This document shows positions 33,759 to 43,144 of a stretch of DNA of 44,982 bases, one piece after another. Under the pieces are notes generated by a model. The model was not told the DNA's origin. It ran no database searches and was given only the letters and a program-made list of their open reading frames with translations. Both the position numbers and the translations under genes were made by a program. Location of the stretch: assembly GCA_045591035.1 (NCBI GenBank), contig JAZNSG010000052.1:1-44982 (forward strand). Reading direction: 5' to 3'. Each line of letters begins with the position of its first letter. The stretch's first letter is position 1. This DNA comes from SIG440 sp045591035. Its GTDB lineage: Bacteria; Bacillota; Clostridia; Monoglobales; Monoglobaceae.

Positions 33759-33787
33759 TTGTTTTTAATTAAAAAATATGTTAATAT
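33759..33787 (+). promoter_or_regulatory. possible promoter of ftsH
   Basis: TTGTTT (33759-33764), 17-base spacer, TAATAT (33782-33787), 85 bases before the start codon in A/T-rich DNA, so chance similarity is possible. Confidence 0.4.
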
Positions 33788-33872
33788 CTTAAATGGAATA
33801 TTTTTCAAAATTTCTGACCAATTCGGTTTTATTCCAATATGAATATAAAGATTTTATTTAGGAGGCGTTACC

Positions 33873-35768
33873 TTGAAAAAATATTTACGGGGAATTGGAT
33901 TTTACGGTGTTTTACTTTTAATTATACTTATTATATTCACCATGACATCCATGCCCGAAACTTCAACAAAATACGTATATTCAGACCTCTTATCCCTTAT
34001 CCGTGAGGGAAAAGTTTCCGAGCTTCGGGTTGTTGAGGCTGATGTTTACGCAAAACTCACCGACGGTACTGAAATTGAAGTTGTCAGTCCCGGTTACGGT
34101 GCCATTTACCTGAGCGTAGGCGAAGAAATTGAACAACAAATAGCCAACGGCACATTAAAAGTCGATACTCCCCAGCCCACAGCTCCACCCTGGTGGCTTA
34201 GTTTCCTGCCTTCATTCGGACTTATTATCATAATGATAGTTTTCTGGGTTATTTTTATGCGTCAATCCCAGGGCGGTGGTCCGGGCGGAGCTATGTCCTT
34301 TGGGAAAAGCCGTGCCAAGCTGTCTGTTGACGACAAAAACAAAAAAACCTTTGATGATGTTGCAGGCGAAGACGAAGAAAAAGAAGAACTTAAAGAAATT
34401 GTCGAGTTCCTTAAAGACCCTCAGAAATTTCGCGAACTGGGCGCAAGGATACCAAAAGGCTTTCTCCTTGTAGGCCCTCCCGGAACAGGTAAAACTCTTC
34501 TCGCAAAAGCCGTGGCAGGCGAAGCAGGTGTTCCCTTCTTCTCTATTTCAGGTTCCGACTTCGTTGAAATGTTTGTAGGCGTTGGTGCATCCCGAGTACG
34601 CGACCTTTTTGACCACGCAAAAAAGAACTCGCCCTGTATCATATTCATAGACGAAATTGACGCCGTTGGACGTCAAAGAGGCGCAGGTCTCGGTGGTGGC
34701 CACGACGAACGTGAACAGACCCTTAACCAGCTTCTTGTTGAAATGGACGGTTTTTCACTTAACGAAGGCGTAATCGTTATTGCAGCCACAAACCGCCCCG
34801 ATATACTCGACAGCGCGCTTTTAAGACCGGGACGTTTTGACCGTCAGGTATTGGTTGATGTCCCTGACGTAAAAGGCAGAGAAGCCATTCTTAATGTTCA
34901 CGCCAAAGGCAAACCCCTTGCAGAAGATGTGCGTCTTGACGTTTTGGCAAAAACCACTGTCGGTTTCACAGGCGCAGACCTTGAAAACCTTATGAACGAA
35001 GCTGCTCTCAGAGCTGCAAAGAACGGTCAGAAAACCATTTCAATGTTTGATTTGGAAGAATCCATAATGAAGGTTATCGCAGGTCCCGAAAAGAAAACAA
35101 GGGTAGTCACCGAAAAAGAACGCAAACTCACAGCATATCATGAAGCAGGTCACGCAGTTGTTTCAAAAATGCTTCCAACACAGGACAGAGTTCACCAGAT
35201 TTCAATTATCCCCCGAGGCAGAGCCGGTGGATACACTCTTTCTTTGCCGAAAGATGATGTTTCCTACACCTCCAAGACCGAAATGGTTGAAGAAATCATA
35301 TCCCTTTTGGGCGGACGTGTGTCAGAAAAACTATTCCTTGAGGATATAAGCACAGGTGCATCAAATGATATAGAACGTGCAACTGCTATCGCAAAGAATA
35401 TGGTTGTTAAATACGGTATGAGTGACCTTTTGGGTACAAGATGCTTTGGCAGCAGCAACGATGAAGTCTTTATCGGTCGTGACCTTGGCCACACAAAAGA
35501 CTACAGCGAAGACGTAGCTTCAAAAATCGACTCGGAAATCAAACGTATAATCGACGAAAGCTTTGCCCGTTGTTCTGAGATTTTATCTCAGCAGGCAGAC
35601 AAGGTTAAAGCAACAGCTGAGCTTCTTCTTGAAAAAGAAAAGGTAAGTCATGAAGAATTTGAAGCTATTTTCTCAGGTCAAAAATCATTAGAAGATACAG
35701 ACAACGACACCAAAACTTCAGAATCCGAAATCTCTGAAGAATCTGTATCTGCTGACAATCAAGACTAA
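33873..35768 (+). CDS. ftsH: ATP-dependent zinc metalloprotease FtsH
   Basis: 631 residues. Membrane segments at about 8-25 and 107-128 enclose a short extracytoplasmic domain. The AAA+ module has GPPGTGKT (201-208), FIDEIDAVGRQRG and the second region of homology NRPDILDSALLRPGRFDR. The M41 protease has HEAGH (423-427). A Ser/Asp/Glu-rich tail follows. FtsH degrades misfolded membrane proteins and short-lived regulators. The TTG start at 33873 is supported by AGGAGG 7 bases upstream. Confidence 0.97.
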   Translation: MKKYLRGIGFYGVLLLIILIIFTMTSMPETSTKYVYSDLLSLIREGKVSELRVVEADVYAKLTDGTEIEVVSPGYGAIYLSVGEEIEQQIANGTLKVDTPQPTAPPWWLSFLPSFGLIIIMIVFWVIFMRQSQGGGPGGAMSFGKSRAKLSVDDKNKKTFDDVAGEDEEKEELKEIVEFLKDPQKFRELGARIPKGFLLVGPPGTGKTLLAKAVAGEAGVPFFSISGSDFVEMFVGVGASRVRDLFDHAKKNSPCIIFIDEIDAVGRQRGAGLGGGHDEREQTLNQLLVEMDGFSLNEGVIVIAATNRPDILDSALLRPGRFDRQVLVDVPDVKGREAILNVHAKGKPLAEDVRLDVLAKTTVGFTGADLENLMNEAALRAAKNGQKTISMFDLEESIMKVIAGPEKKTRVVTEKERKLTAYHEAGHAVVSKMLPTQDRVHQISIIPRGRAGGYTLSLPKDDVSYTSKTEMVEEIISLLGGRVSEKLFLEDISTGASNDIERATAIAKNMVVKYGMSDLLGTRCFGSSNDEVFIGRDLGHTKDYSEDVASKIDSEIKRIIDESFARCSEILSQQADKVKATAELLLEKEKVSHEEFEAIFSGQKSLEDTDNDTKTSESEISEESVSADNQD

Positions 35769-35786
35769 ACTGACAATCCTGACTAT

Positions 35787-35812
35787 GCACCAAGCCCCAC
35801 GGGCCTTGGTGC
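35787..35812 (+). terminator. hairpin between ftsH and the MATE gene
   Basis: GCACCAAG pairs with CTTGGTGC, with an inner CCC/GGG. It is strong but lacks a U-run, so it may be a partial terminator or an mRNA-stability element. Confidence 0.45.
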
Positions 35813-35843
35813 ATATCAATGTATACAAAAGAGAGGAATCTAT

Positions 35844-37211
35844 ATGAACGACAGAGCAAAACGACTTGGTGAAGAATCAGTATGGAAACTTCTGTGTTCC
35901 TTTTCTGCCCCTGCAATCGTGGGTATGATAGTGAATGCAATCTACAACGTGGTAGACCGTATTTTTGTAGGTCAAATGGTGGGCGACAAGGCACTTGCCG
36001 CTCTCTCCTTTGCCTTTCCCTTTATGACAGCAATTATGGCAATGGCTATGCTTGTTGGTCTTGGCGGCACTTCCCTTGTCGCCATAAGTCTTGGCGAAAA
36101 CAACCGCGAAAAAGCCGAAAAGATTTTAGCAAACGTGTGTGTCTTTTCAGGGCTTTTGGAAATCGTAGTCTCAGTAATCGGCTATATCTTTATGAAGCCC
36201 CTGCTCCGACTTTTCGGCACTCCCGAGGGAGAAATCATGCGCATGGCATGTGAATATATGCAGATAATTCTGGCGGGTTCAATTTTCCAGGGCATAGGCT
36301 TTTCCCTGAACGCCATAATCCGTTCAGACGGAAGCCCTAAAATGGCTATGATTTCCATGGTTTCGGGTGCTGTAACAAACATTATTTTTGACTGGCTTTT
36401 GACTCCCCTGTTAGGCGTAGCAGGTGCCGCAATTGCCACAATACTCGGACAATTTGCAACAATGGTTTGTGTTTTGTTCTATTTTACAAAAAAAAGTACC
36501 ATCCGCCTTAAATTCAAAAATTATCGTCCTGACTTTGGGCTTGTGAAAAGCACAATGTTCCTTGGTCTTTCTCCGGCATTGGTTCAACTTGCTATGGCAT
36601 TAATAAATATCCTTTACAACAATCTACTTATGAAACACGGCGAAATAGTGCTGGGAATCGGCAACGGCGACCTGGCTGTATCCGCATTTTCCGTTTATAA
36701 CAGTGCAATGACACTAGTTATAATGCCTATCTTCGGCATAAACCAGGGCGTTCAACCTATAGTCGGTTACAACTATGGTGCAAAAAAATACGACCGGGTG
36801 AAACTCGCAATGAAATATGGGGTTATTTCCGTAACTGTAATCGTAGTTCTCGGCTCGATTTTCATTCGTTTGTTCCCCGGGCAAATTGTTCGTATGTTCA
36901 ACAATTCAGCTGAGCTGATTCGTCTTGGGTCTCAGGCATTGACCATAAACACCCTTGCACTTCCGCTTGTTGGTGCGCAGATAATTTGCTCCAACTATTT
37001 TCAATACATCAACAAACCAAAACCTGCAATGGTCCTCAGCCTCGCACGTCAAGGATTGTTCCTTATTCCTCTGCTGTTTTTGTGCTCATCCCTTTTCGGG
37101 CTTGATGGAATTTTCTACGCTCAACCCTTGTCCGACTTACTTGCCTCAACAGTTTCCTTCATCTGTGTTGGCGTCTCACTCCATCATTTGGGAAAGTCCG
37201 AAAACAACTGA
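35844..37211 (+). CDS. MATE-family multidrug/cation antiporter
   Basis: 455 residues with about 12 hydrophobic segments. It begins LGEESVWKLLCSFSAPAIVGMIVNAIYNVVDRIFVG, the typical first-helix region of the MATE family, and has the repeat-half motif NIIFDWLLTPLLGVAGAAIATILGQ. These carriers export cationic compounds using Na+ or H+ gradients. GAGAGGA precedes the ATG. It ends with TGA, showing that TGA is used as a stop here. Confidence 0.92.
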   Translation: MNDRAKRLGEESVWKLLCSFSAPAIVGMIVNAIYNVVDRIFVGQMVGDKALAALSFAFPFMTAIMAMAMLVGLGGTSLVAISLGENNREKAEKILANVCVFSGLLEIVVSVIGYIFMKPLLRLFGTPEGEIMRMACEYMQIILAGSIFQGIGFSLNAIIRSDGSPKMAMISMVSGAVTNIIFDWLLTPLLGVAGAAIATILGQFATMVCVLFYFTKKSTIRLKFKNYRPDFGLVKSTMFLGLSPALVQLAMALINILYNNLLMKHGEIVLGIGNGDLAVSAFSVYNSAMTLVIMPIFGINQGVQPIVGYNYGAKKYDRVKLAMKYGVISVTVIVVLGSIFIRLFPGQIVRMFNNSAELIRLGSQALTINTLALPLVGAQIICSNYFQYINKPKPAMVLSLARQGLFLIPLLFLCSSLFGLDGIFYAQPLSDLLASTVSFICVGVSLHHLGKSENN

Positions 37212-37243
37212 CAAACTCCAAAATACAGAAAGGAGCCAACCGT

Positions 37244-38095
37244 ATGCCTGAAATCCAAATCAAAGCCCCTGCAAAAATAAATCTTTCCCTTGATGTGGTA
37301 AGCCGACGCGAAGATGGCTACCATAATCTTGAAATGATTATGCAAGAAGTCGGCATTTTTGACGTTTTAACTCTTTCAATGGAATACTCAGAGGTTACCG
37401 AAATTCACCTAAGCTGCAACAAGCACTTCCTTCCCACCGACGAAAGGAATCTTTGCTTCAAAGCTGCAAAACTGTTTTTAGATAAAGCAAACATAAGTGC
37501 CAAGGTAAGGATAGATATCAAAAAAACCATCCCCGTTGGTGCAGGTCTCGGCGGCGGTTCATCAGATGCCGCAGCCACTCTCAAAGCACTCAACAAACTT
37601 ACAAATAAGCCTTTCACTCTCGAAGAGCTTTCAGTTTTGGGAAAAAGCCTTGGAGCTGACGTTCCGTTTTTCATTTATGGCGGATGTATGTTGGCTAAAG
37701 GGATCGGTGAACAGTTATCCCCCGTTCCCCCCTTGAAAAACGCACTTATTCTCATTGCAAAACCAAGATTCAGCATTTCAACTGCACAGGTATACAAAAA
37801 CCTTTGTTTAGACGAAAAAACTCCCCACCCAAACACAAACGAGGTTCTTGACGCCCTGTCACACAATGATTTGAAAAAGCTTGGCGAATATGCCGGAAAC
37901 ACCCTTGAATCTGTCACCGAAAAGCTGTACCCCGAGATTTCGGAATACAAAAAAACAATGAACGACAACGGGGCAGTATATTCCCTTATGAGCGGAAGCG
38001 GTTCTGCCGTGTTCGGTATTTTCACCGACAAGCAAAAAGCCCTGACAACCGCAAAACTCCTCAAAGAAAAAACCAACCAGGTGTTCCTGGTCTAG
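37244..38095 (+). CDS. ispE: 4-diphosphocytidyl-2-C-methyl-D-erythritol kinase
   Basis: 283 residues. This GHMP kinase has the ATP loop PVGAGLGGGSSDAAA (97-111), the N-terminal signature KAPAKINLSLDVVSRREDGYHNL, and the C-terminal SLMSGSGSAVFGIF. It phosphorylates CDP-methylerythritol in the non-mevalonate isoprenoid pathway. It starts 32 bases after the MATE gene with AAGGAG in between, so the two may be co-transcribed. Confidence 0.96.
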   Translation: MPEIQIKAPAKINLSLDVVSRREDGYHNLEMIMQEVGIFDVLTLSMEYSEVTEIHLSCNKHFLPTDERNLCFKAAKLFLDKANISAKVRIDIKKTIPVGAGLGGGSSDAAATLKALNKLTNKPFTLEELSVLGKSLGADVPFFIYGGCMLAKGIGEQLSPVPPLKNALILIAKPRFSISTAQVYKNLCLDEKTPHPNTNEVLDALSHNDLKKLGEYAGNTLESVTEKLYPEISEYKKTMNDNGAVYSLMSGSGSAVFGIFTDKQKALTTAKLLKEKTNQVFLV

Positions 38096-38153
38096 TCTTT
38101 CAAAGAATAATTAGGATTTCAAAGAGAGAATGCATTTCTCTCCTTAAAAAATT

Positions 38154-38186
38154 GCACTCTTGGATAAATTCAATATCCAAGAGTGC
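38154..38186 (-). terminator. terminator of the BlaI-controlled operon
   Basis: A 13-bp stem, GCACTCTTGGATA with TATCCAAGAGTGC, then AATTTTTT on the minus strand. It lies 7 bases after the last operon gene. Confidence 0.85.
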
Positions 38187-38193
38187 TTTAAAT

Positions 38194-39213
38194 TTATTTT
38201 CTTCTTTTCTTAACGATAAACCCGGAAACAAAAGCAAGAACAAAGATTGCTAAGAATCCACACACAACCCAACCTGTATAATTTTTCTTGGGTATATCAG
38301 GAAGCTCTAATGGTGTATCAGCAGGTAAACCTTCAGGTAATTTAATTTCTTTTTGCACATCAGCAGGAAGAAGTGAATACAGTTTTGACAAATCCTCTTT
38401 TCCCATTTCATAATCCTTTTCCATAAGTCTGCTCATAAACAACCCATAGTGGTCAACCTCGCCGAATCTCGATACTGCACCGAAGTACACAAGCTGATTA
38501 TTTGCATCCAGCAGCTCTATGTATAAATTTGTTTCATAAGGGTCTGGTTGCTTTGGCTTTGCCACCATATCATGAAGCTGTTCATTCTTTACATTGGTAA
38601 TCATAATATCTTCTGCAACTTCAAAGAATTTATCCTTATCGACTTCATATAGCTCATCCTGATAACGTAATGTTACTTTATCAACGCCTGAACTTGACAA
38701 AGAAGGTTTTTTATATAGGAATTCTGCAAAACTAATTTGCTGACCTAAAGTTGAACGTTCTTGCTCTGCCATAGCAAACGCCCCATCATTCAGGTAATCT
38801 TCCAGTCTCTTTGTCATATCATGCTTATCCGAATCAACCAGCTTGATGCTTTTTTCATCTCTTGCCTTTATTTCATAAATGTAAAAATTATTTTCATTAA
38901 GATAACCAAATAAATATTCTTTATCTTTTTCAGGAATAAAAGAACCAAAATTATGTTTTGTGTGTCTTTCCGATACTCCTATTTCCACATTTCCTTTGTA
39001 TTTGAATGTAGGCGTTACATCAATGTATATTACTTTATTTTCTTCATAAGGCAATGTGCTTTCTGCCAAAGTTGTTCTTCCATCAACTCTGCCAATATAT
39101 AGTTTTGCGTTATCATCACTTAATAAGTCTTCTGGTATAGAACCTGCAAAACATACCGTTGTCATTGACAAGAAAGCTGCCAAAATCATCACGATTGATA
39201 TTAATTTTTTCAT
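38194..39213 (-). CDS. type I membrane protein of unknown function (last gene of BlaI operon)
   Basis: 339 residues. A signal peptide (MKKLISIVMILAAFLSMTTVCFAG, likely cut after CFA) leads to a large extracytoplasmic region, a proline-rich stretch (LPEGLPADTPLELPDIPKK), one membrane helix (about 313-334, WVVCGFLAIFVLAFVSGF) and a basic cytoplasmic tail KKRRK. No known domain or catalytic motif is recognised. It starts 15 bases after the 50-residue gene with AGGAG in the gap. Its place suggests a surface role in the same envelope response. Confidence 0.8.
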   Translation of the reverse strand: MKKLISIVMILAAFLSMTTVCFAGSIPEDLLSDDNAKLYIGRVDGRTTLAESTLPYEENKVIYIDVTPTFKYKGNVEIGVSERHTKHNFGSFIPEKDKEYLFGYLNENNFYIYEIKARDEKSIKLVDSDKHDMTKRLEDYLNDGAFAMAEQERSTLGQQISFAEFLYKKPSLSSSGVDKVTLRYQDELYEVDKDKFFEVAEDIMITNVKNEQLHDMVAKPKQPDPYETNLYIELLDANNQLVYFGAVSRFGEVDHYGLFMSRLMEKDYEMGKEDLSKLYSLLPADVQKEIKLPEGLPADTPLELPDIPKKNYTGWVVCGFLAIFVLAFVSGFIVKKRRK

Positions 39214-39228
39214 TCGAAGCTCTCCTTG

Positions 39229-39381
39229 TTATCCTATTTTGTAACCCTTTGATACAAATCTTGATAAGGCTTCTGCTGATACAAATTCCATCACTATTGT
39301 GTTTGGCATTTCTTTCATGAAAACAATTTTATGCAGTTCATCAACCCACACAATAATGGACTTTTCCAAGCTCTCATTCAT
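39229..39381 (-). CDS. 50-residue protein in the BlaI operon
   Basis: The ATG at 39381 shares its A with the TAA stop of the SLH gene (TAATG), and GGAGAG lies upstream, so translation is coupled. The product begins MNESLEKSIIVWVDELHKIV and continues with FMKEMPNTIVMEFVSAE and SRFVSKGYKIG. It looks like a small alpha/beta cytoplasmic protein with no signal peptide. Function unknown. Tight packing on both sides is the main evidence that it is real. Confidence 0.68.
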   Translation of the reverse strand: MNESLEKSIIVWVDELHKIVFMKEMPNTIVMEFVSAEALSRFVSKGYKIG

Positions 39382-40070
39382 TATCTCTCTCCGCTAATAT
39401 TTTTACGAAGCGTTATCAAATCAACACCGTTTTTGCCATCCATTATTTTATATTCAGCTTCTTGAGTGCTGAAATTCATTCCTGATTGAACCATAAGCGG
39501 TGTATCAAGTGCTTTATAAATAATCTTTGCCACATCGCGTCTTATAGCAGGAGCATCTACTTCAAACTGCATGTCTGTTGTTAATCCTATCTGGGTAGCG
39601 GCAGCTGTATATCCGGCAGGATAACCGCCTCTTGTCTCAGCCATAGGTGAATATCCCAACAGAGCAACCACCATTTTTATAACCTCTTCGTTTGTGACAT
39701 TGTTTTCAGGATTAAAATTACCGTTTTCGTCACCCTCAATAATTCCATATGCTTTAGCGGATTTAATATATTGGTATGCCCAATGATTATCTGAAACATC
39801 CGGATATTTATAAACCGATTGTGTTTCCGCCTCTACTGAAAAAGTAAATTTGTCTTGGTTTTCTATACGAATATTACCTGCAACACATATCATTTTTATT
39901 ACTTCTGCCCTTGTTATGTTGTCGTCCAACCTCAAATCACCATTCTCGTCGCCAACCATTATCCCAAGCTCTTTCAAATCCGCCTTTTCCTCGTCCGTAA
40001 CAGCGTTTGCAATCACTGATACTGAAAGCAACAAAACCACTACCATTACCAAACTAACAATTTTTTTCAT
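39381..40070 (-). CDS. secreted SLH-domain protein of the BlaI operon
   Basis: 229 residues. A signal peptide (MKKIVSLVMVVVLLLSVSVIANA) is followed by SLH modules: LKELGIMVGDENGDLRLDDN with ITRAEVIKM, then YPDVSDNHWAYQYIKSAKAY with GIIEGDENGNFNPENNVTNE, and a weaker third (GLTTDMQFEVDAPAIRRDVA). There is no catalytic domain, so it should simply bind the wall polymer. The ATG at 40070 has GGAGG 8 bases upstream, 17 bases after the preceding gene. Confidence 0.85.
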   Translation of the reverse strand: MKKIVSLVMVVVLLLSVSVIANAVTDEEKADLKELGIMVGDENGDLRLDDNITRAEVIKMICVAGNIRIENQDKFTFSVEAETQSVYKYPDVSDNHWAYQYIKSAKAYGIIEGDENGNFNPENNVTNEEVIKMVVALLGYSPMAETRGGYPAGYTAAATQIGLTTDMQFEVDAPAIRRDVAKIIYKALDTPLMVQSGMNFSTQEAEYKIMDGKNGVDLITLRKNISGER

Positions 40071-40087
40071 AACAAATTCCTCCATTT

Positions 40088-42703
40088 TTAAAAAATAATA
40101 TATTGTCCTTCTATTTTCCAATTATTCTTTGTTTTTCCTTGTACGACTACATCATACTTTTTATTTTTATCAAAGCCAGTAAATGAATACGAGTTTACAT
40201 CATTGGCAAGTATTCCGAACTTCGCAACTTCTTTTTTTGTTGAGCTATCCTTAAAGGTTATATCAACAAGATTTTCTGCATTAATATCAAAAAACACGGA
40301 TATGTTTCCATTTTTATCACACGTTATATTTGATTTTGTACTGCTTAAGCTATCCTTATAACTATAATCGCTGACAGTATAGGCTTTGCCGGACTTTTTT
40401 AAATCGCTTTCGATATCTTTTATGCTCGTATCCTTTTCGAAAACGATTTGGGAAAAGCCAATGCCATCTTCCTGAATTACCGGGGGTGCCGGCGCTATGT
40501 ATTCTCCATATTTTTTATATACTATATATACAGGTTCATTAATTTGTCCATCTAAAACAATCTCATAAGTTGTGCCTCTCTTAAGCCCGTTAAATTTATA
40601 TATTTTACTTGGTTCCGGAGTTATGGTATATTCAGCATCAACGTCCCCTGTTTCCTTTTCAACTAATTTAACTCCAATGCTTTGTTTTTTATCGTTCTTA
40701 TAATAAAAACTTATGGTTCCGTCTTTTTGACTTAGGGTTAGATTATTTTTTCTGTCAAAATCGTATTTTTCATAATTAAAATAATCGTAAAAATAATCGG
40801 TATCTTCTATATCGTCACAGCCTATATCAATAACAGTTACTTTTTTATCATTTAAGTAAGAACTGTTGGGCGGGTCTCTAACTACTTTTTGTGTATTTCC
40901 CTTTAACTTATCATCAGCTTGAGATTTTTGTTGCTCTGAATTACTGTAAGGGGCATTTATACTGCTATCTGAAAGTTCATAAACAGGCATATAATTATAT
41001 GTACTTACTCTGCCCGCAACAGTATCAAAGGTTATATTATCACTTTTTATCGCACTGATAATTTGTATATCCCGCTTAAAATTGCTGATTGGATAATTAG
41101 TCTGGACATTCTCCGAAATAGCCTTAAATATCTTTGGAAGCTTATTTATATTTTCCTTGTTAAGTTTTTGAGATATAAACTCTTTTACAAACTGTTGTCC
41201 TATTTCAATTCTTGTTAAATCACCCTCAGGATATCCACGTCTAAACTGTAACAACTGACATACACCTTCACCATCCAAGGTATGTCTGCCTTGTTTGAGG
41301 TTAATATGTAATTCTTGATATGGGTCATCATATACCATATTCATGGGAACATCAAAATCAACCCCGCCCACGGCATCTACTACTTCCTTAATGGCAATTA
41401 AGTCTAATTTTGCATAATAGTGAATTGGAACAGAAAGAGTTTTCTTTATAGTATCAACCGCCAGCTGGTCTCCGTTTTCACTGGCTAATATATCTGATAT
41501 CCTCTTGTCCTTAAACACAGTATCCCTCGGAATAGATAATCCCAAAATACTGCCGTTTTGCACCTTTATCACCATGATAGTATCAGCCCTGTAATTATTA
41601 TCAAGTCCTACAAATAATACATTAAAGTTATTTCCGTTAACATCATCCGTTCTTATATCCATAGCTGTATTATCAAATGAATTAAAAATATTTCCATTCA
41701 TTAACCCACTTATCACTATTGCTGAAATCAACAATGCAATTGCTACAACTATTGAGATAATGGTAGACTTTTTATTCATTCTGAACTTATCCTTAATCAT
41801 TATAAATCTCTTTTTTAAGTTCTTTTTATTCCCTGTCATTCCAGTTGTCAATGGGATTGTTTTTGAGTTGTTGTGTGTTAAAAGTGCTAATATAGTTTCT
41901 ACATAGCCTTTTTCCTGCTGCTCGTCCATTTCCTTAACTACTGCTAAATCACAGGATATTTCACAATCAATATTAATCTGCTTACTGATAAAATAGATTG
42001 CAGGATTAAACCAATGAACGCACTTTACTACGCTGACAAACCATTTGTATAGTATATCCTTTCTTTTTAGGTGAGTAGTTTCGTGTACCAGAACATTCTG
42101 TAACTGTTCTTTCGTGATTTCTGCTTTGGGTAATAGTAGTATAGGTCTAAAAAGCCCAATAATTAATGGAGAGCAGATTGTATCGCTAACCCTTGTTGTA
42201 ACCTTCCTTTTTGTATAGGCTTTGAGTTCAGGACAAGATATTACTACTGAATCTTTTCGTACTTTGAGTAAGAATATCATATAGGATAACATCTTTATGA
42301 AGAAAATCAGAATAGCAACACCAAACCAGATATAGCCTATAAGATTGAGTCTGCTGTATGCAAAATCTTTTACTGTTTGAAAAACAGACGTCTTTGGCAG
42401 AATTATCTCCTGCTCCTGTATAATCGTTTCCTGTTCAATATTTGATACAATAGGAATTTCTACATCGTCATCATGATTATCTGTATATACAATAGTTTGA
42501 GATACAGATGGAGATTCCTTGGGCATTTGTGGCAAGTCCAGTCTTATTGGCAACATCATAACAATCAGGGCAACGAGCCACATATAATAATGCCATCCAC
42601 TTGAAAACTGTTTTCTGGTAATAGGTTTAAGCAAGGCAAGTACAAGTGCAAATCCTGTACCAACAAGGGAAGTAAGAAGAAATGCTAAAAAAATTTGTGC
42701 CAT
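40088..42703 (-). CDS. BlaR1-type M56 metalloprotease sensor fused to an extracellular LCP (LytR-CpsA-Psr) domain
   Basis: 871 residues. Membrane helices lie near 3-25, 38-53, 120-147 and 313-335. The M56 zinc protease between helices 3 and 4 has HETTH (207-211) and the downstream ligand region DCEISCDLAV (about 246-255). After the last helix comes an LCP domain (about 355-560): NVLFVGLDNNYRADTIMVIK, LSIPRDT, then LDGEGVCQLLQFRRGYPEGD with LTRIEIGQQFV. The last ~250 residues contain two similar beta-sandwich-like units. Canonical BlaR1/MecR1 ends in a class D-like beta-lactam sensor, here absent. LCP enzymes attach wall polymers to peptidoglycan. It follows blaI by 3 bases. Confidence 0.87.
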   Translation of the reverse strand: MAQIFLAFLLTSLVGTGFALVLALLKPITRKQFSSGWHYYMWLVALIVMMLPIRLDLPQMPKESPSVSQTIVYTDNHDDDVEIPIVSNIEQETIIQEQEIILPKTSVFQTVKDFAYSRLNLIGYIWFGVAILIFFIKMLSYMIFLLKVRKDSVVISCPELKAYTKRKVTTRVSDTICSPLIIGLFRPILLLPKAEITKEQLQNVLVHETTHLKRKDILYKWFVSVVKCVHWFNPAIYFISKQINIDCEISCDLAVVKEMDEQQEKGYVETILALLTHNNSKTIPLTTGMTGNKKNLKKRFIMIKDKFRMNKKSTIISIVVAIALLISAIVISGLMNGNIFNSFDNTAMDIRTDDVNGNNFNVLFVGLDNNYRADTIMVIKVQNGSILGLSIPRDTVFKDKRISDILASENGDQLAVDTIKKTLSVPIHYYAKLDLIAIKEVVDAVGGVDFDVPMNMVYDDPYQELHINLKQGRHTLDGEGVCQLLQFRRGYPEGDLTRIEIGQQFVKEFISQKLNKENINKLPKIFKAISENVQTNYPISNFKRDIQIISAIKSDNITFDTVAGRVSTYNYMPVYELSDSSINAPYSNSEQQKSQADDKLKGNTQKVVRDPPNSSYLNDKKVTVIDIGCDDIEDTDYFYDYFNYEKYDFDRKNNLTLSQKDGTISFYYKNDKKQSIGVKLVEKETGDVDAEYTITPEPSKIYKFNGLKRGTTYEIVLDGQINEPVYIVYKKYGEYIAPAPPVIQEDGIGFSQIVFEKDTSIKDIESDLKKSGKAYTVSDYSYKDSLSSTKSNITCDKNGNISVFFDINAENLVDITFKDSSTKKEVAKFGILANDVNSYSFTGFDKNKKYDVVVQGKTKNNWKIEGQYIIF

Positions 42704-42706
42704 AAA

Positions 42707-43078
42707 TTATTCCTCCTTATCTTCAAATATTGCTTTAAGTTCCTGAATATCCTTATCAGATAATTTCTGTTCTTCAAAGAATGATACCGCAAAATCGCGT
42801 ACAGAGCCATTATATAAGGTCTTGATAAGGTTCTTGGTCTGCGTTCTTCTGTACTCATTTTCCGAAATAATCGGTGTATAGTAGTATAGTTTTCCTTGTT
42901 TTTCAGCGGCCAGGGCACCTTTTTCTACCAATCTTGCAAGAAATGTGGCAATAGTGGTTTTCTTCCAACCCCTATCTTCAACTTCTTTTCCTATATTAAG
43001 TGACGTAATTGGCTTTTTTGCTCTCCAAATCACTTTCATGATTTCAAGTTCAGCATCACCAATACTTATATTATTCAT
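42707..43078 (-). CDS. blaI: BlaI/MecI/CopY-family transcriptional repressor
   Basis: 123 residues of the winged-helix family: ISIGDAELEIMKVIWRAKKP, TTIATFLARLVEKGALAAEK, QGKLYYYTPIISENEY, then a C-terminal dimerisation helix. In the Bla/Mec systems such repressors are inactivated by cleavage after the partner BlaR1 protease is triggered. AGGAGG precedes the ATG. Two palindromes in the promoter are the likely binding sites, giving autoregulation of the operon. Confidence 0.93.
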   Translation of the reverse strand: MNNISIGDAELEIMKVIWRAKKPITSLNIGKEVEDRGWKKTTIATFLARLVEKGALAAEKQGKLYYYTPIISENEYRRTQTKNLIKTLYNGSVRDFAVSFFEEQKLSDKDIQELKAIFEDKEE

Positions 43079-43103
43079 AGCCAGTACCTCCTAAATACAC
43101 ATT

Positions 43104-43144
43104 CTACACTTGTAGTTTACTATATTCTACCACAGTAGAATATA
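43104..43144 (-). promoter_or_regulatory. two BlaI-type operators
   Basis: CTACA-CT-TGTAG (43104-43115) is a dyad with the TACA/TGTA core of known BlaI/MecI sites. A second, larger dyad (43121-43144) has 10-bp arms TATATTCTAC and GTAGAATATA around CACA. The larger one covers the -10 and most of the spacer; the other lies just downstream of the -10. Confidence 0.78.

Noticed and set aside
40088..42703. Canonical BlaR1/MecR1 beta-lactam sensor
   Set aside because: The outer region lacks the SxxK/SxN/KTG set of a class D-like domain in the expected order and instead carries LCP motifs.
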